From Acidobacteriota bacterium (GTDB taxonomy: Bacteria > Acidobacteriota > Vicinamibacteria > Vicinamibacterales > 2-12-FULL-66-21): DNA of 39,834 bases. Position 1 is the first letter of the stretch. Each line of letters opens with the position of its first letter. Under the pieces are notes generated by a model. The model was not told the DNA's origin and made no database searches. It saw nothing but the letters and a program-made list of their open reading frames with translations. A program made the position numbers and the translations under genes. This document shows, piece after piece, positions 21,651-33,091 of this stretch. The stretch covers positions 41,076 through 80,909 of the forward strand of contig QHWR01000077.1 in the NCBI GenBank assembly GCA_003223835.1. The letters are read 5' to 3'.

Positions 21651-22015
21651 GAAATTGACGAGCGGACGATGCGGCCGAGCGAGCCCTCGAAATCCTTGAC
21701 CAGCTCGTCGAACGCCACCTCCGTCATCCCGGCTCGTGGAATGACGACGATGTCGGCCCGGGAAGACCGGGGATGAGATGACGAGTCGGTGTAGCGCCTG
21801 AACATCTCTCGAATCAACCGTTTTGCTCGATTCCTCGTGACCGCCCCCCCGATTTTCCGAGATGCGACGATTCCGAGGCGATCACTGGGTCCGCCGTTCG
21901 GCGCCGCCACCAGGGTGAAGTACCGGCCGTGGACGCGGCGTCCCTGGTCGAACACATGCTGAAACTCGTCCCGCCGTCGGATGCGGCGGAGCGGCGGCAG
22001 TCGGTGGGACGGCAT
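21647..22015 (-). CDS. rnpA: Ribonuclease P protein component
   Basis: Protein subunit of RNase P, which with the catalytic RNA matures the 5' ends of tRNAs. The 122 residues show the family layout: basic N-terminus (RIRRRDEFQHVFDQGRRVHGRYFTLV), the RNR-like motif IGGAVTRNRAKRLIREMFR, and DIVVIPRAGMTEVAFDELVKDF. It follows rpmH after 34 bp in the universally conserved rpmH-rnpA arrangement. The catalytic RNA (rnpB) is not in the window. Confidence 0.97.
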   Translation of the reverse strand: MPSHRLPPLRRIRRRDEFQHVFDQGRRVHGRYFTLVAAPNGGPSDRLGIVASRKIGGAVTRNRAKRLIREMFRRYTDSSSHPRSSRADIVVIPRAGMTEVAFDELVKDFEGSLGRIVRSSIS

Positions 22016-22049
22016 GCTGACGCGGGGCCGCGCCCTTGCTGATGGGGGC

Positions 22050-22196
22050 CTACCGCGACGTCGAGACGGTCAGCCGCTTGCGTCCCTTGGCCCGGCGGCG
22101 CTTCAACACGAGGCGGCCGTTCTTCGTGCTCATCCGGACAAGAAAGCCGTGCGTGCGCTTGCGGCGGCGCCGATTCGGCTGGAACGTGCGCTTCAT
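22050..22196 (-). CDS. rpmH: 50S ribosomal protein L34
   Basis: A 48-residue basic ribosomal protein. The minus strand from ATG 22196 reads [18 protein letters not shown] then [26 protein letters not shown], ending STSR and TAG. Length and sequence are typical of L34. It is the first gene on the left side of the origin, divergent from dnaA, and has its own well-formed promoter about 50 bp upstream. Confidence 0.98.
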   Translation of the reverse strand: MKRTFQPNRRRRKRTHGFLVRMSTKNGRLVLKRRRAKGRKRLTVSTSR

Positions 22197-22242
22197 GATT
22201 GCTGACCCCTGTAGACGAAAACGGGTGGACGGAGAAACTGAA

Positions 22243-22272
22243 ATAGTAGCGAACCGGCGAGCGGAGTGTCAA
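22243..22272 (-). promoter_or_regulatory. Predicted promoter of rpmH-rnpA-yidD-yidC-jag
   Basis: On the minus strand TTGACA (22267-22272, perfect -35) is followed after 18 bp by TACTAT (22243-22248, -10). Transcription would begin near 22236 and give a leader of about 40 nt before the rpmH ATG. Confidence 0.78.
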
Positions 22273-22381
22273 CGCAAGGGCCGTCTATGTTACAGTCCGT
22301 CTCCCCGCGTTTCGAGATGCCCCTCCCCAGGTCGCCCCGAACTGGGTCGAGGGGCGAGGTCCATAGGGGCTCCCCCCGAAG

Positions 22382-22413
22382 TTTTCCACAGTTGTGGAAA
22401 AAAATGTGGAAAA
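22382..22413. promoter_or_regulatory. Cluster of three DnaA boxes
   Basis: TTTTCCACA on the plus strand at 22382-22390 and the same 9-mer on the minus strand at 22393-22401 and 22405-22413. All three match TTWTNCACA. The first two face each other two bases apart; the second and third are in tandem at a 12-bp period, suited to cooperative DnaA filament formation. Confidence 0.85.
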
Positions 22414-22595
22414 GCCCGGGTTTTTACCGGGCCCCACGCGGGCGTTCCAGATGTGTAGCGGCTTTCCGCGGGGCGAAGGGCGGGCGCGGTCCATTTTCCG
22501 GGGCCGATCCCGCGATCGCGCAGCGGCACGCTCGCATTCGCACGGTGTCCGGCAGGCGAAAGTCCGCGGCTCGGCCAGGTAGCGTGAACGTGAAT

Positions 22596-23939
22596 ATGAC
22601 CGGCAGCAACGTCTGGGAACAGGTCCTCTCCCGCATCGAGACCAAAGTCAACCGGCACAGCTTCTACACCTGGTTCAAACCCACGCTCTTCGTCGCGGAC
22701 CGGGACGGCACCGTTCGCGTCCGCGTGCCGAATGCGCTCTTCCGCGACTGGCTGACGAAACACTACAGCGTCGTGATCGACGAAGCGCTCGTCGAGGTGC
22801 AGCGCCCCGACACCACGATCGCGTTCGTCACCGACGATGCGGGGGCGGCGCCGCCGATATCAGAGGCGCCCGCGGCGGTACCGGACGTCGAACCGGAAGA
22901 GAACGCCGAGGCCGCGGATCCACTCGGAAGCCTGAGCCCTCGCTACTCGTTCGACACATTCATCGTCGGACCGTCGAATCAGTTCGCGCATGCCGCCTGC
23001 CGCGCCGTCGCGGAAGCGCCGTCGCGTTCCTACAACCCGCTCTTCATTTACGGCGGCGTGGGACTGGGCAAGACGCATCTGATGCACGCGATCGGACATT
23101 ACGTCGCAAACCATCTGAAGAGCCTGAAGCTGACGTACATCTCGTCCGAGCGGTTCATGAACGAGATGATCAACGCGGTGCGTTACGATCGCATCCTGGA
23201 TTTTCGCGAGCGGTACCGCAGCGTTGACGTCCTGCTCGTGGACGACATCCAGTTCCTCGCGGGCAAGGAGGGAACGCAGACCGAGTTCTTCCACACGTTC
23301 AACGCGCTGTACGACTCGCAGAAACAAATCGTGCTCAGCAGCGACTGCCCGCCGCACGAGATTCCGCAGCTCGAAGAGCGGCTGCGATCGCGGTTCGAAT
23401 GGGGCCTCATCGCCGACATCCAGGCGCCGGACCTCGAGACGAAGGTCGCGATTCTCAAGAAGAAGGCCGAAACTGAAGGGATTCCGCTCCCCGATACGGT
23501 CGCGATTTACATCGCGGGGAAAATCAAATCGAACATCCGTGAGCTCGAAGGATCTCTTATCCGTTTGATCGCTTACGCGTCGCTCACCGGCCGCGAGATC
23601 TCTCTGCCGCTTGCGCAGGACGTGCTGAGAAACGTCCTGCAGAACGATGAGAAGGCGATCACGATCGAGATCGTTCAGAAAGCCGTCGCCGACCGCTATC
23701 AGCTCAAGGTGACCGAACTGAAATCACGAAATAACTCGAAGTCGGTGGCGATGCCGCGTCAAATCGCGATGTACCTGTGCAAGGCGCTGACGCGGGCGTC
23801 GCTGCCGGAGATCGGCAAAAGTTTTGGGGGGAAGCACCACTCGACGGTGATTCATTCGATCAGAAAGGTCGAGGATCTCCGGCGACGCGACGGAGATTTC
23901 AACACGGTTATCAACAACCTGATGCAGTCGTTTCGCTGA
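22596..23939 (+). CDS. dnaA: Chromosomal replication initiator DnaA
   Basis: DnaA opens the origin and loads the helicase. From ATG 22596 the product has 447 residues: domain I ([25 protein letters not shown]), a linker, the AAA+ domain with Walker [11 protein letters not shown] near residue 153 and Walker [25 protein letters not shown], and domain IV with the DNA-binding signature [29 protein letters not shown]. In-frame GTG codons at 22584 and 22590 are alternative starts; only a weak AGGT lies nearby. A reading frame open far upstream passes through the DnaA boxes and is not coding. No strong promoter was recognised. Confidence 0.97.
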   Translation: MTGSNVWEQVLSRIETKVNRHSFYTWFKPTLFVADRDGTVRVRVPNALFRDWLTKHYSVVIDEALVEVQRPDTTIAFVTDDAGAAPPISEAPAAVPDVEPEENAEAADPLGSLSPRYSFDTFIVGPSNQFAHAACRAVAEAPSRSYNPLFIYGGVGLGKTHLMHAIGHYVANHLKSLKLTYISSERFMNEMINAVRYDRILDFRERYRSVDVLLVDDIQFLAGKEGTQTEFFHTFNALYDSQKQIVLSSDCPPHEIPQLEERLRSRFEWGLIADIQAPDLETKVAILKKKAETEGIPLPDTVAIYIAGKIKSNIRELEGSLIRLIAYASLTGREISLPLAQDVLRNVLQNDEKAITIEIVQKAVADRYQLKVTELKSRNNSKSVAMPRQIAMYLCKALTRASLPEIGKSFGGKHHSTVIHSIRKVEDLRRRDGDFNTVINNLMQSFR

Positions 23940-23950
23940 GCCGCGTGCGG

Positions 23951-23959
23951 TTTTCCACA
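23951..23959 (+). promoter_or_regulatory. DnaA box downstream of dnaA
   Basis: TTTTCCACA, identical to the boxes upstream of dnaA, lies 12 bp after the dnaA stop in the 241-bp dnaA-dnaN gap. That gap becomes relatively AT-rich from about 24066 to 24155. Together these suggest a bipartite origin with dnaA between the two parts, or DnaA control of dnaN. Confidence 0.7.
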
Positions 23960-24110
23960 TCCTTGGCGGAGGGTCGGCTGTGCACGTTTTGCGGTTTTCC
24001 GTGGGCCCGAATCCTTGCACCCAGACGCACAAAAAAACCCGCCGCGGTACCGAAGGGGGACGCACAGGTTAAATTACACATTTTGAACGAGTAATAGGCC
24101 CTTTTTCGCT

Positions 24111-24139
24111 TTTCAACAGCACCTCTTTCCTGTTATAAT
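24111..24139 (+). promoter_or_regulatory. Predicted dnaN promoter
   Basis: A perfect -10 hexamer TATAAT (24134-24139) has a weak -35, TTTCAA (24111-24116), 17 bp upstream. The start would be near 24146, followed by GAGGA at 24166-24170 as ribosome-binding site, about 10 bases before the dnaN ATG. Confidence 0.7.
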
Positions 24140-24180
24140 TCTTTGTTCCTGTAATCACTCCCTCCGAGGACAACATCACC

Positions 24181-25299
24181 ATGGAACTGGTCGTCCGCAA
24201 GACCGATCTGTTGCGCGAACTGCAACTCTTTCAGGGCATCGTGGAGCGGAAGAACACCATCCCGATTCTCGCGAATGTCCTCATGGAGGCGAAGGGCGAC
24301 GAGGTGAAACTGCTTGCCACAGACCTCGAGGTCGGGCTGCGGAGCAAGTGCACCGCCGCCGTGTCGAAAGGCGGCTCGCTGACCCTTCCGGCAAAGAAGC
24401 TGTACGAGATCATCAAGGCGCTTCCCGAAACCGACGTGCGGATCGAGGAAGACAAGGGAGGCGTGAAGGTCGCGGCGGATCGGTTCGACTCGCGCATGCA
24501 GACGCTGCCGCGCGAGGATTTTCCGACGCTGCCGGAAGCGACGGGGACGTATACCGCGTCGCTGCCTCGTGACGTCGTGCGCCAGATGGTCTCGAAAACG
24601 CAGTTTGCGATCACCGGGGAAGACACGCGGTATTTCCTCAACGGCGCGTTGTTCATCCTGCATCCCGACTCGATGAGCCTCGTCTCGACCGACGGCCATC
24701 GCCTGGCGCTCATCACGGTGCCGCGCGAGACCGCCAAGTCCAAGGGGAAGGCCGAAGACGAAGTGCGCGTGATTCTTCCGCGCAAAACGCTCCTCGAGCT
24801 GGGGCGGCTGCTCGCCGAAGGCGAGGGAGACATCCAGTACGAGCGCGGCGAGAACCATCTCTTTTTCGATATCGGCGGACGTTTGCTCATTTCGCGGATG
24901 ATCGACGGCCAGTTTCCCGCGTTCGAGCGCGTGATCCCGAAGAGCAACGACAAGCGGATTGAATTCGACCGCGACCGGCTGACGAGCGCGGTGAAGCGCG
25001 TCGCGCTCCTGTCGAACGAACGGTCGCGCGCGGTGAAGTTCCAGATCGACAAGAGCAAGGTGGAGATTGCGTCGAGCAGTCCCGAGTTCGGCGAGGCCAA
25101 AGAAGTGCTGATGGTGGACTACGCGGCGGCCCCCGTCACCATCTGCTTCAATGCGCAGTATGTGCTCGACTTCCTCGCCGTTGTCGAAACCGATACCGTC
25201 TCGCTCGAGTTCAAGGACGAAATGAGCCAGGCGGTGATGAAGCCCATCGGCGCGGACGGGTACGACTACACGTACGTGATCATGCCGATGAGGATCTAA
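24181..25299 (+). CDS. dnaN: DNA polymerase III beta sliding clamp
   Basis: The beta clamp encircles DNA as a dimer and tethers polymerase III. The 372-residue protein has the three-domain clamp pattern: N-terminal ELVVRKTDLLRELQLFQGIVERKNTIPILANVL, the central AITGEDTRYFLNGALFIL and STDGHRLALI, and the C-terminal YVIMPMRI that lines the partner-binding pocket. It follows dnaA, as in most bacteria. An octamer array fills the gap to gyrB; recF, often found here, is absent. Confidence 0.98.
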   Translation: MELVVRKTDLLRELQLFQGIVERKNTIPILANVLMEAKGDEVKLLATDLEVGLRSKCTAAVSKGGSLTLPAKKLYEIIKALPETDVRIEEDKGGVKVAADRFDSRMQTLPREDFPTLPEATGTYTASLPRDVVRQMVSKTQFAITGEDTRYFLNGALFILHPDSMSLVSTDGHRLALITVPRETAKSKGKAEDEVRVILPRKTLLELGRLLAEGEGDIQYERGENHLFFDIGGRLLISRMIDGQFPAFERVIPKSNDKRIEFDRDRLTSAVKRVALLSNERSRAVKFQIDKSKVEIASSSPEFGEAKEVLMVDYAAAPVTICFNAQYVLDFLAVVETDTVSLEFKDEMSQAVMKPIGADGYDYTYVIMPMRI

Positions 25300-25305
25300 T
25301 CGAAT

Positions 25306-28025
<2,720 letters not shown>

Positions 28026-28027
28026 CG

Positions 28028-28073
28028 TTGGTGAATTCACCAATTCACCAGCTCACGAATCCACCCATTCTTC
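28028..28073. repeat. Octamer array and 16-bp palindrome between gyrB and gyrA
   Basis: TTGGTGAATTCACCAA (28028-28043) is a perfect palindrome. It leads into octamers ATTCACCA, ATTCACCA, GCTCACGA, ATCCACCC and the partial ATTCTTC, which ends at the gyrA ATG. The unit is the same ATTCAC-type octamer as in the dnaN-gyrB gap, the only case in the window where two gaps share a unit. No ribosome-binding site is visible for gyrA. Confidence 0.85.
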
Positions 28074-30560
28074 ATGGCCGACATCGCCGCGACCAAGATT
28101 CCCGTCAACATCGAAGACGAGATGAAGCGCTCGTACATGGATTACGCGATGAGCGTAATCATCGGGCGAGCGCTGCCCGACGTGCGCGACGGGCTCAAGC
28201 CGGCGCACCGGCGCGTGTTGTACGGCATGCGCACGATGGGGCTCGCGTCGAACCGCGCGTATCGCAAGTGCGCGAAGATCGTCGGCGAGGTCATGGGAAA
28301 TTTCCACCCTCATGGCGACGCGTCGATCTACGACACGCTCGTCCGCCTCGCGCAGGACTTCAACATGCGGTACACCCTGGTTGACGGCCAGGGAAACTTC
28401 GGGTCCGTTGACGGCGATCCACCGGCGGCGATGCGGTACACCGAGGCGCGCCCGGAGCCGCTCGCCGAAGCGATGATGACGGACCTCGACAGGGAGACCG
28501 TCGACTTCGTTCCGAACTACGACGAGACCACCGAGGAGCCGACCGTTCTGCCGACGACGTTCCCGAACCTGCTGGTGAACGGGTCGGCCGGCATCGCCGT
28601 CGGGATGGCCACGAACGTGCCGCCGCACAACATGCGCGAGGTGGTCGACGGCGTGACTGCCGTGATCGAACAGCGCGGCCAGTCGAAGGAGACGCGCACG
28701 AAGGCGCTCCTCCGGGCGGTGCCCGGTCCCGATTTCCCCACAGGCGGTTTCATCGTCGGCCGCCAGGGCATCTTCCAGGCGTACACCACCGGCCGCGGCG
28801 CCATCACACTGCGCGCGAAGGCGAAGATCGAGGAATCGAGAAAAGGGGACAAGGTCTCCATCGTCGTGACCGAGATTCCGTATCAGGTGAACAAAAAGCG
28901 CCTGATCGAAAACATCGCCGACCTGGTGCGCGAGAAGACGATCGAGGGCATCTCGGACCTGCGCGACGAGTCCGATCGCGAGGGCATGCGCATCGTGGTC
29001 GAGCTGCGGCGCGGCGAAGTCCCGGAGGTCGTCCTCAACAATCTCTACAAGCACACGCAGCTGCAGACGACGTTCGGGATCATCACGCTGGCGATCATGG
29101 GCGGACGCCCGCGCGTGCTGAGTCTGCTCGAGGTCGTCGAGAGTTTCATCGAGTTCCGCCGGGAAATCGTCCGCCGGCGTACCGAGTTCGACCTGCGCAA
29201 GGCGGAGGCGCGCGCGCACATCCTCGAAGGCCTCAAGATCGCGCTCGATCATCTCGACGAAGTGATCAAGCTGATTCGAGCCTCCAAGAGCCCGTCCGAG
29301 GCGCGCGACGGGCTGATGACGCAGTTCCGGCTGACGCAGCTCCAGTCGCAGGCCATTCTCGACATGCAGCTGCAGCGGCTGACGGGTCTCGAGCGCCAGA
29401 AGATCGCCGACGAGCTGGTCCAGCTGCTGAAGACGATCGAGCGGCTGCGCGGGATTCTGTCGAGCGACGAACTCCTCACGCAGCTCGTCGTCACGGACCT
29501 GAAGGACGTGCGCGAGAAGTTTTCAGACGAGCGACGGACCCAGATCATCGACGAGAGCGGCGAGTTCCGGATCGAAGACCTGATTGCCGATGAGGACATG
29601 GCGATCACGGTCACGAATACGGGCTACATCAAGCGAACCGCCATCTCGACCTACCGGATGCAGCGCCGCGGCGGCAAGGGGCGCATCGGCATGCGCACGC
29701 GCGAAGAGGATTTCGTGAGCCACCTCTTCATCGCGTCCACCCACGCGTACATCATGATCTTCTCGGACCGCGGCCGCGCCTACTGGCTCAAGGTCCACGA
29801 GATCCCGGACGTCGGTCCAGGTGGAAAGGGCAAGGCGATCGCGAATCTCGTGCAGATGGAGGAAGGGGAACGCATTTCGGCGCTCCTCGCCGTCAAGGAA
29901 TTCCCCGCAGAAGAAGGGCAGCAGTTCGTCATCATGGGGACGCGGAAGGGCATCATCAAGAAGACGGACCTGTCCGCGTTCAGGAACCCGCGCGCCGGCG
30001 GCATCATCGCCATCGGCGTCGAAGAAGGCGATTCGGTCATCGCCGTCGAGATGTCGGACGGCAAGGAACAGATCTTCCTCGGCACGCGCGACGGCATGGC
30101 GATCCGGTTCGAGGAGACGGACGTCCGCCCGATGGGGCGCACCGCATACGGCGTCCGGGGCATCAGCCTGCGGGAGGGCGACGAGGTCGTCGCGATGGAA
30201 GTCGTCCGCGAAGGGACCACGCTGCTGACCGTCGCGCAGAACGGCTACGGCAAGCGGACCGAGCTCGAGGAATACCGCCTGCAGTCGCGCGGCGGCGTCG
30301 GCATCATCAACATCCAGACGAGCGATCGCAACGGCAAGGTCGTCGGCATCGCCTACGTGCACGACGACGATCAGCTGATGCTGATCTCTCAGCAGGGCAT
30401 GATCCTGCGGATGCGCGCCGGCGGCATCCGCGCGATCGGCCGCGCGACGCAGGGCGTCCGCCTCATCGAGATGGAAGCGGGGGACATGGTCGTGTCGGTG
30501 GCGAAACTGGCGGAGGACGAGGGGCCGGACGGCGACGAGGCCGACGTCAATGCCGAATGA
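28074..30560 (+). CDS. gyrA: DNA gyrase subunit A
   Basis: DNA-cleaving subunit of gyrase, 828 residues. The catalytic tyrosine is Y122 in AAMRYTEARPEPLAEAM. The quinolone-determining stretch reads HPHGDASIYD (78-87) with Ala83 and Asp87; numbering coincides with E. coli, which has Ser83. The C-terminal beta-pinwheel carries the GyrA box QRRGGKG, which marks it as gyrase rather than topoisomerase IV. It follows gyrB by 48 bp. Its last codons (NAE, stop) are already part of the downstream heptamer array. Confidence 0.98.
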   Translation: MADIAATKIPVNIEDEMKRSYMDYAMSVIIGRALPDVRDGLKPAHRRVLYGMRTMGLASNRAYRKCAKIVGEVMGNFHPHGDASIYDTLVRLAQDFNMRYTLVDGQGNFGSVDGDPPAAMRYTEARPEPLAEAMMTDLDRETVDFVPNYDETTEEPTVLPTTFPNLLVNGSAGIAVGMATNVPPHNMREVVDGVTAVIEQRGQSKETRTKALLRAVPGPDFPTGGFIVGRQGIFQAYTTGRGAITLRAKAKIEESRKGDKVSIVVTEIPYQVNKKRLIENIADLVREKTIEGISDLRDESDREGMRIVVELRRGEVPEVVLNNLYKHTQLQTTFGIITLAIMGGRPRVLSLLEVVESFIEFRREIVRRRTEFDLRKAEARAHILEGLKIALDHLDEVIKLIRASKSPSEARDGLMTQFRLTQLQSQAILDMQLQRLTGLERQKIADELVQLLKTIERLRGILSSDELLTQLVVTDLKDVREKFSDERRTQIIDESGEFRIEDLIADEDMAITVTNTGYIKRTAISTYRMQRRGGKGRIGMRTREEDFVSHLFIASTHAYIMIFSDRGRAYWLKVHEIPDVGPGGKGKAIANLVQMEEGERISALLAVKEFPAEEGQQFVIMGTRKGIIKKTDLSAFRNPRAGGIIAIGVEEGDSVIAVEMSDGKEQIFLGTRDGMAIRFEETDVRPMGRTAYGVRGISLREGDEVVAMEVVREGTTLLTVAQNGYGKRTELEEYRLQSRGGVGIINIQTSDRNGKVVGIAYVHDDDQLMLISQQGMILRMRAGGIRAIGRATQGVRLIEMEAGDMVVSVAKLAEDEGPDGDEADVNAE

Positions 30561-30615
30561 CACATGTCGAATGCCGAAAGTGTCTCTTTCGGCATTCAGC
30601 ATTCGACGTTCGGCA
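30551..30615. repeat. Facing heptamer arrays with a 12-bp hairpin between convergent gyrA and pcrA
   Basis: Units TGCCGAA, TGACACA, TGTCGAA, TGCCGAA (30551-30578) face TTCGGCA, TTCAGCA, TTCGACG, TTCGGCA (30588-30615). The centre is a perfect hairpin: GAATGCCGAAAG (30569-30580), loop TGTCT, CTTTCGGCATTC (30586-30597). The gyrA stop (30558-30560) is inside the second unit, and the pcrA stop begins at 30621. It may act as a bidirectional terminator or 3'-end protector, though no strong U tract follows on either side. Confidence 0.88.
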
Positions 30616-30620
30616 TTCTG

Positions 30621-32828
30621 TCAGGCGGGTTCCAGCTTCGCGTATCTGGCCAGCAACTTTTTCTGGCCGACGGTGTTGAACCGCACCGTGATCTTCAGAT
30701 CGTCGTTGTGCTCTTCGACCGAGAGCACGGTTCCGATCCCGAACTGGGCATGTTTCACACGCATGCCCGGCTTCAACCGCACCGTGGACTGATCCTCGTT
30801 CTCGTACGCATACGAGGCTTCTTCCTCCCTGAACCTCGCGCCTTTCCCTTTGCGGCCGTACGGGTTGGTACGGAACTCGTAATGCGCGTGTGTGAACGTT
30901 CCCTGATAGGCGGACGTGAACGTCGGCGTAATCCGGTCCACCAGGTCCGCGGGAACCTCGTTCAGAAAGCGTGACGGTTCCGTGGACTGGTACTCGCCGA
31001 ACACGCGGCGTCGCGCGGCGCTCGTCAGGACGAGGCGTCGCTGCGCGCGCGTCATGCCGACGTAGCAGAGGCGCCGCTCCTCTTCGATTTCCTCCTCGTC
31101 TTCGCTCGATCGCGAATGCGGGAACAAGCCCTCTTCCATGCCCGCGATGACGACGACCGGGAACTCCAATCCCTTCGCGGCGTGCATCGTCATCAACCAG
31201 ACCTTCGCTTCGCGGTTGCCGGACTCCTCGTCCGCCTCGGACAACAGCGACAGACGGTCCACGAACCCGCCGAGCGACGCGTCTGCCTCGCGCGACTCGT
31301 ACTCGCGCGCCGCCGAGACGAGCTCCATCAGGTTCTCGATCCGTTCGTTGGCCTCTTCGGTGTTTTCCTCCCGGAGATCGTTCAGATAACCCGTGCGGTC
31401 GAGCATCTTGCCGATCGCGATCGAGACCGGATCCTGCCGCGCGGTGTCGGCGAGCCCGTACACCAGCTTCGCCCAGAGCGACCGGGCCGAGCTGACCTCC
31501 GCAAGGCCGGCGGCGACGAGCGGCGGCACGTCCGCCGCGATCTGCTCCGGGTCGATTCCCTGCAGCGCGTCCATGACGCCCTTGCCGATCCCGCGCGCCG
31601 GCACGTTGATCACGCGGCGGAGGCTGACGTCGTCGTGCGGATTGATGATCAGCTTGAGGTACGCGAGCGCGTCCTTGATTTCCTTGCGCTCGTAGAACCG
31701 GACGCCGCCGATGATCTTGTACGGGATGCTCTCCCGCATCAGCGAGTCCTCAATCGCGCGCGACTGCGCGTTCGTGCGGTACAAGACGGCCACCGTCGCG
31801 TCCACGTCCTCGGACCGCGCATCTTTCACGGTCCTCATGATGAAATCCGCTTCCTCCAGCTCGTCGCCGCCGCGGAAGTACACGATCCGCGCGCCTCCCT
31901 TGCGGTCGGTCCACAGACGCTTGTCCTTCCGGTTCCGGTTCTGCTGGATGACGGCGGTCGCGGCGTCGAGGATCACCTGGCTCGACCGGTAGTTCTGCTC
32001 GAGCCGGACGATCTTGGCTTCGCCAAAGTCCTGCTCGAAGTCGAGGATGTTCCGCAGATCGGCGCCGCGCCATTTGTAAATGGACTGGTCGGGGTCCCCG
32101 ACGACGGCGACGTTGCGGTGGATTTCGGCGAGCCGGCGGATGAGAAGATACTGCGGGCGGTTCGTGTCCTGATACTCGTCGACCATCACGTACCGGAACT
32201 TGCGCGCGTACCGCTCGCGCGTCTCCGCCGACGTCTCGACGAGCTCGACCGTCTTGAGCAGCAGGTCGTCGAAGTCGAGCGCGTGACAGTCGGTCAGGGC
32301 GCGCAGGTAGCGCTCGTAGATTTTGGCGATCTGTTCGTCGCGGATGTTCCACGAGCCGCGCAGCGACTCGGGCCCCTCCATCCGGTTCTTCGCCTGACTG
32401 ATGCGCGCGAGCGCAACCCGCGGCGGGATGAACTTATCGTCGATCTGGAGTTCCCGCTCGGCCTGTTTCACGACGGCAACCTGGTCGGACGAGTCGTAGA
32501 TCACGAAATCCCGCGACAACCCGATTTTCGGCGCCTCGCGACGAAGCAGCCGCGCGCAGAGCGCATGGAACGTGGACAACCAGATCCCGTGGCAGTCGGA
32601 TCCGAGCACCGTCTCGACGCGCTCGCGCATTTCGCCCGCGGCCTTGTTCGTGAACGTGACCGCGAGCACCTCTTCCGGCCGCGCGTGCCCGCCGCCGATC
32701 AGGTACGCGATGCGATACGTGATGACGCGCGTCTTCCCCGATCCTGCGCCCGCAAGGATCAGCAGCGGCCCGTCCAGGTGCAGCACCGCCTCACGCTGTT
32801 CAGGATTCAGGTTCTGAAGGAAGTCCAT
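30621..32828 (-). CDS. pcrA: ATP-dependent DNA helicase PcrA/UvrD
   Basis: Superfamily 1A 3'-5' helicase for nucleotide-excision and mismatch repair and for clearing protein roadblocks. The 735 residues carry Q motif LNPEQREAV, Walker A AGAGSGKT (26-33), VTFTNKAAGEM, DEYQDTN near 225, GDPDQSIYKWRGAD, LEQNYRSS, TMHAAKGLEFPVV and VGMTRAQRRL. The C-terminal tail (MRVKHAQFGIGTVLSVEEHNDDLKITVRF) is the PcrA-type Tudor-like RNA-polymerase-binding domain. It reads against the replication direction, unlike most right-side genes. A TATACT -10 lies 14 bp before the ATG; no Shine-Dalgarno is visible. Confidence 0.97.
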   Translation of the reverse strand: MDFLQNLNPEQREAVLHLDGPLLILAGAGSGKTRVITYRIAYLIGGGHARPEEVLAVTFTNKAAGEMRERVETVLGSDCHGIWLSTFHALCARLLRREAPKIGLSRDFVIYDSSDQVAVVKQAERELQIDDKFIPPRVALARISQAKNRMEGPESLRGSWNIRDEQIAKIYERYLRALTDCHALDFDDLLLKTVELVETSAETRERYARKFRYVMVDEYQDTNRPQYLLIRRLAEIHRNVAVVGDPDQSIYKWRGADLRNILDFEQDFGEAKIVRLEQNYRSSQVILDAATAVIQQNRNRKDKRLWTDRKGGARIVYFRGGDELEEADFIMRTVKDARSEDVDATVAVLYRTNAQSRAIEDSLMRESIPYKIIGGVRFYERKEIKDALAYLKLIINPHDDVSLRRVINVPARGIGKGVMDALQGIDPEQIAADVPPLVAAGLAEVSSARSLWAKLVYGLADTARQDPVSIAIGKMLDRTGYLNDLREENTEEANERIENLMELVSAAREYESREADASLGGFVDRLSLLSEADEESGNREAKVWLMTMHAAKGLEFPVVVIAGMEEGLFPHSRSSEDEEEIEEERRLCYVGMTRAQRRLVLTSAARRRVFGEYQSTEPSRFLNEVPADLVDRITPTFTSAYQGTFTHAHYEFRTNPYGRKGKGARFREEEASYAYENEDQSTVRLKPGMRVKHAQFGIGTVLSVEEHNDDLKITVRFNTVGQKKLLARYAKLEPA

Positions 32829-32842
32829 GGGAGGGAGGGCTC

Positions 32843-32848
32843 AGTATA
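32843..32848 (-). promoter_or_regulatory. Predicted pcrA -10 element
   Basis: TATACT on the minus strand, 14 bp before the pcrA ATG, would give a leader of about eight bases. The place of a -35 hexamer is occupied by the GTCATCC heptamer array, so the array itself may contribute to or modulate this promoter. Confidence 0.5.
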
Positions 32849-32850
32849 TC

Positions 32851-32885
32851 GGATGACGGATGACGGATGACGGATGGCGGGTGAC
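32851..32885. repeat. Five-unit heptamer array upstream of pcrA
   Basis: GGATGAC three times, then GGATGGC and GGGTGAC, contiguous. Its reverse complement (CATCCGC-type units) reappears at 33092-33119, so the two arrays face each other across about 206 bp that contain a 54-codon ORF. Confidence 0.88.
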
Positions 32886-32922
32886 GAGCGAAGCTGGCAG
32901 GACAATTGATTGAGGAGAGAAC

Positions 32923-33087
32923 ATGAGCAAGAACATCAACGTCAATCCGGACCATTACAAAGCAGTCGAATCTCCAGATTTGCAGCGGCCCGACGCAACC
33001 CTGGTAGCAATTCTTGCGGTCAATTCCGACAACTCGTTGTGTGCTGCGCCGTGCGGCGGATCTCAGCAATTCCCGCACCAGCTCTGA
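32923..33087 (+). CDS. Small ORF of 54 residues, function unknown
   Basis: Begins MSKNINVNPDHYK and has a strong ribosome-binding site (GAGGAGAG, five bases before the ATG), better than those of most genes here. The rest (AVESPDLQRPDATLVAILAV, then a Cys/Gly/Gln-rich tail) has no motif I recognise. From memory only, short acidobacterial hypotheticals begin with a similar NINVNP..YK segment but continue differently, so the 3' part may be shifted or degenerate. It lies between facing heptamer arrays, between pcrA and leuC. It could be a real small protein, a remnant, or cargo of a small repeat-bounded element. Confidence 0.5.
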   Translation: MSKNINVNPDHYKAVESPDLQRPDATLVAILAVNSDNSLCAAPCGGSQQFPHQL

Positions 33088-33091
33088 CCAC

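Larger units (their letters stand above)
22197..22595. other. Origin region (oriC) between rpmH and dnaA
   Basis: This 399-bp gene-free stretch separates divergent rpmH and dnaA, and coding strand orientation flips here. It holds the rpmH promoter, three DnaA boxes, and beside them a hairpin GCCCGG-(7 nt)-CCGGGC at 22414-22432. On the minus strand that hairpin is followed by TTTT, which could stop leftward transcription. The rest (22434-22595) is GC-rich with no further signal seen. No strongly AT-rich unwinding region is present here; the more AT-rich tract is on the other side of dnaA. Confidence 0.8.

Noticed and set aside
22266-22595. In-frame N-terminal extension of dnaA by about 110 residues.
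   Set aside because: It would translate the DnaA boxes and origin hairpin, has no family similarity, and the conserved domain I begins right after 22596.
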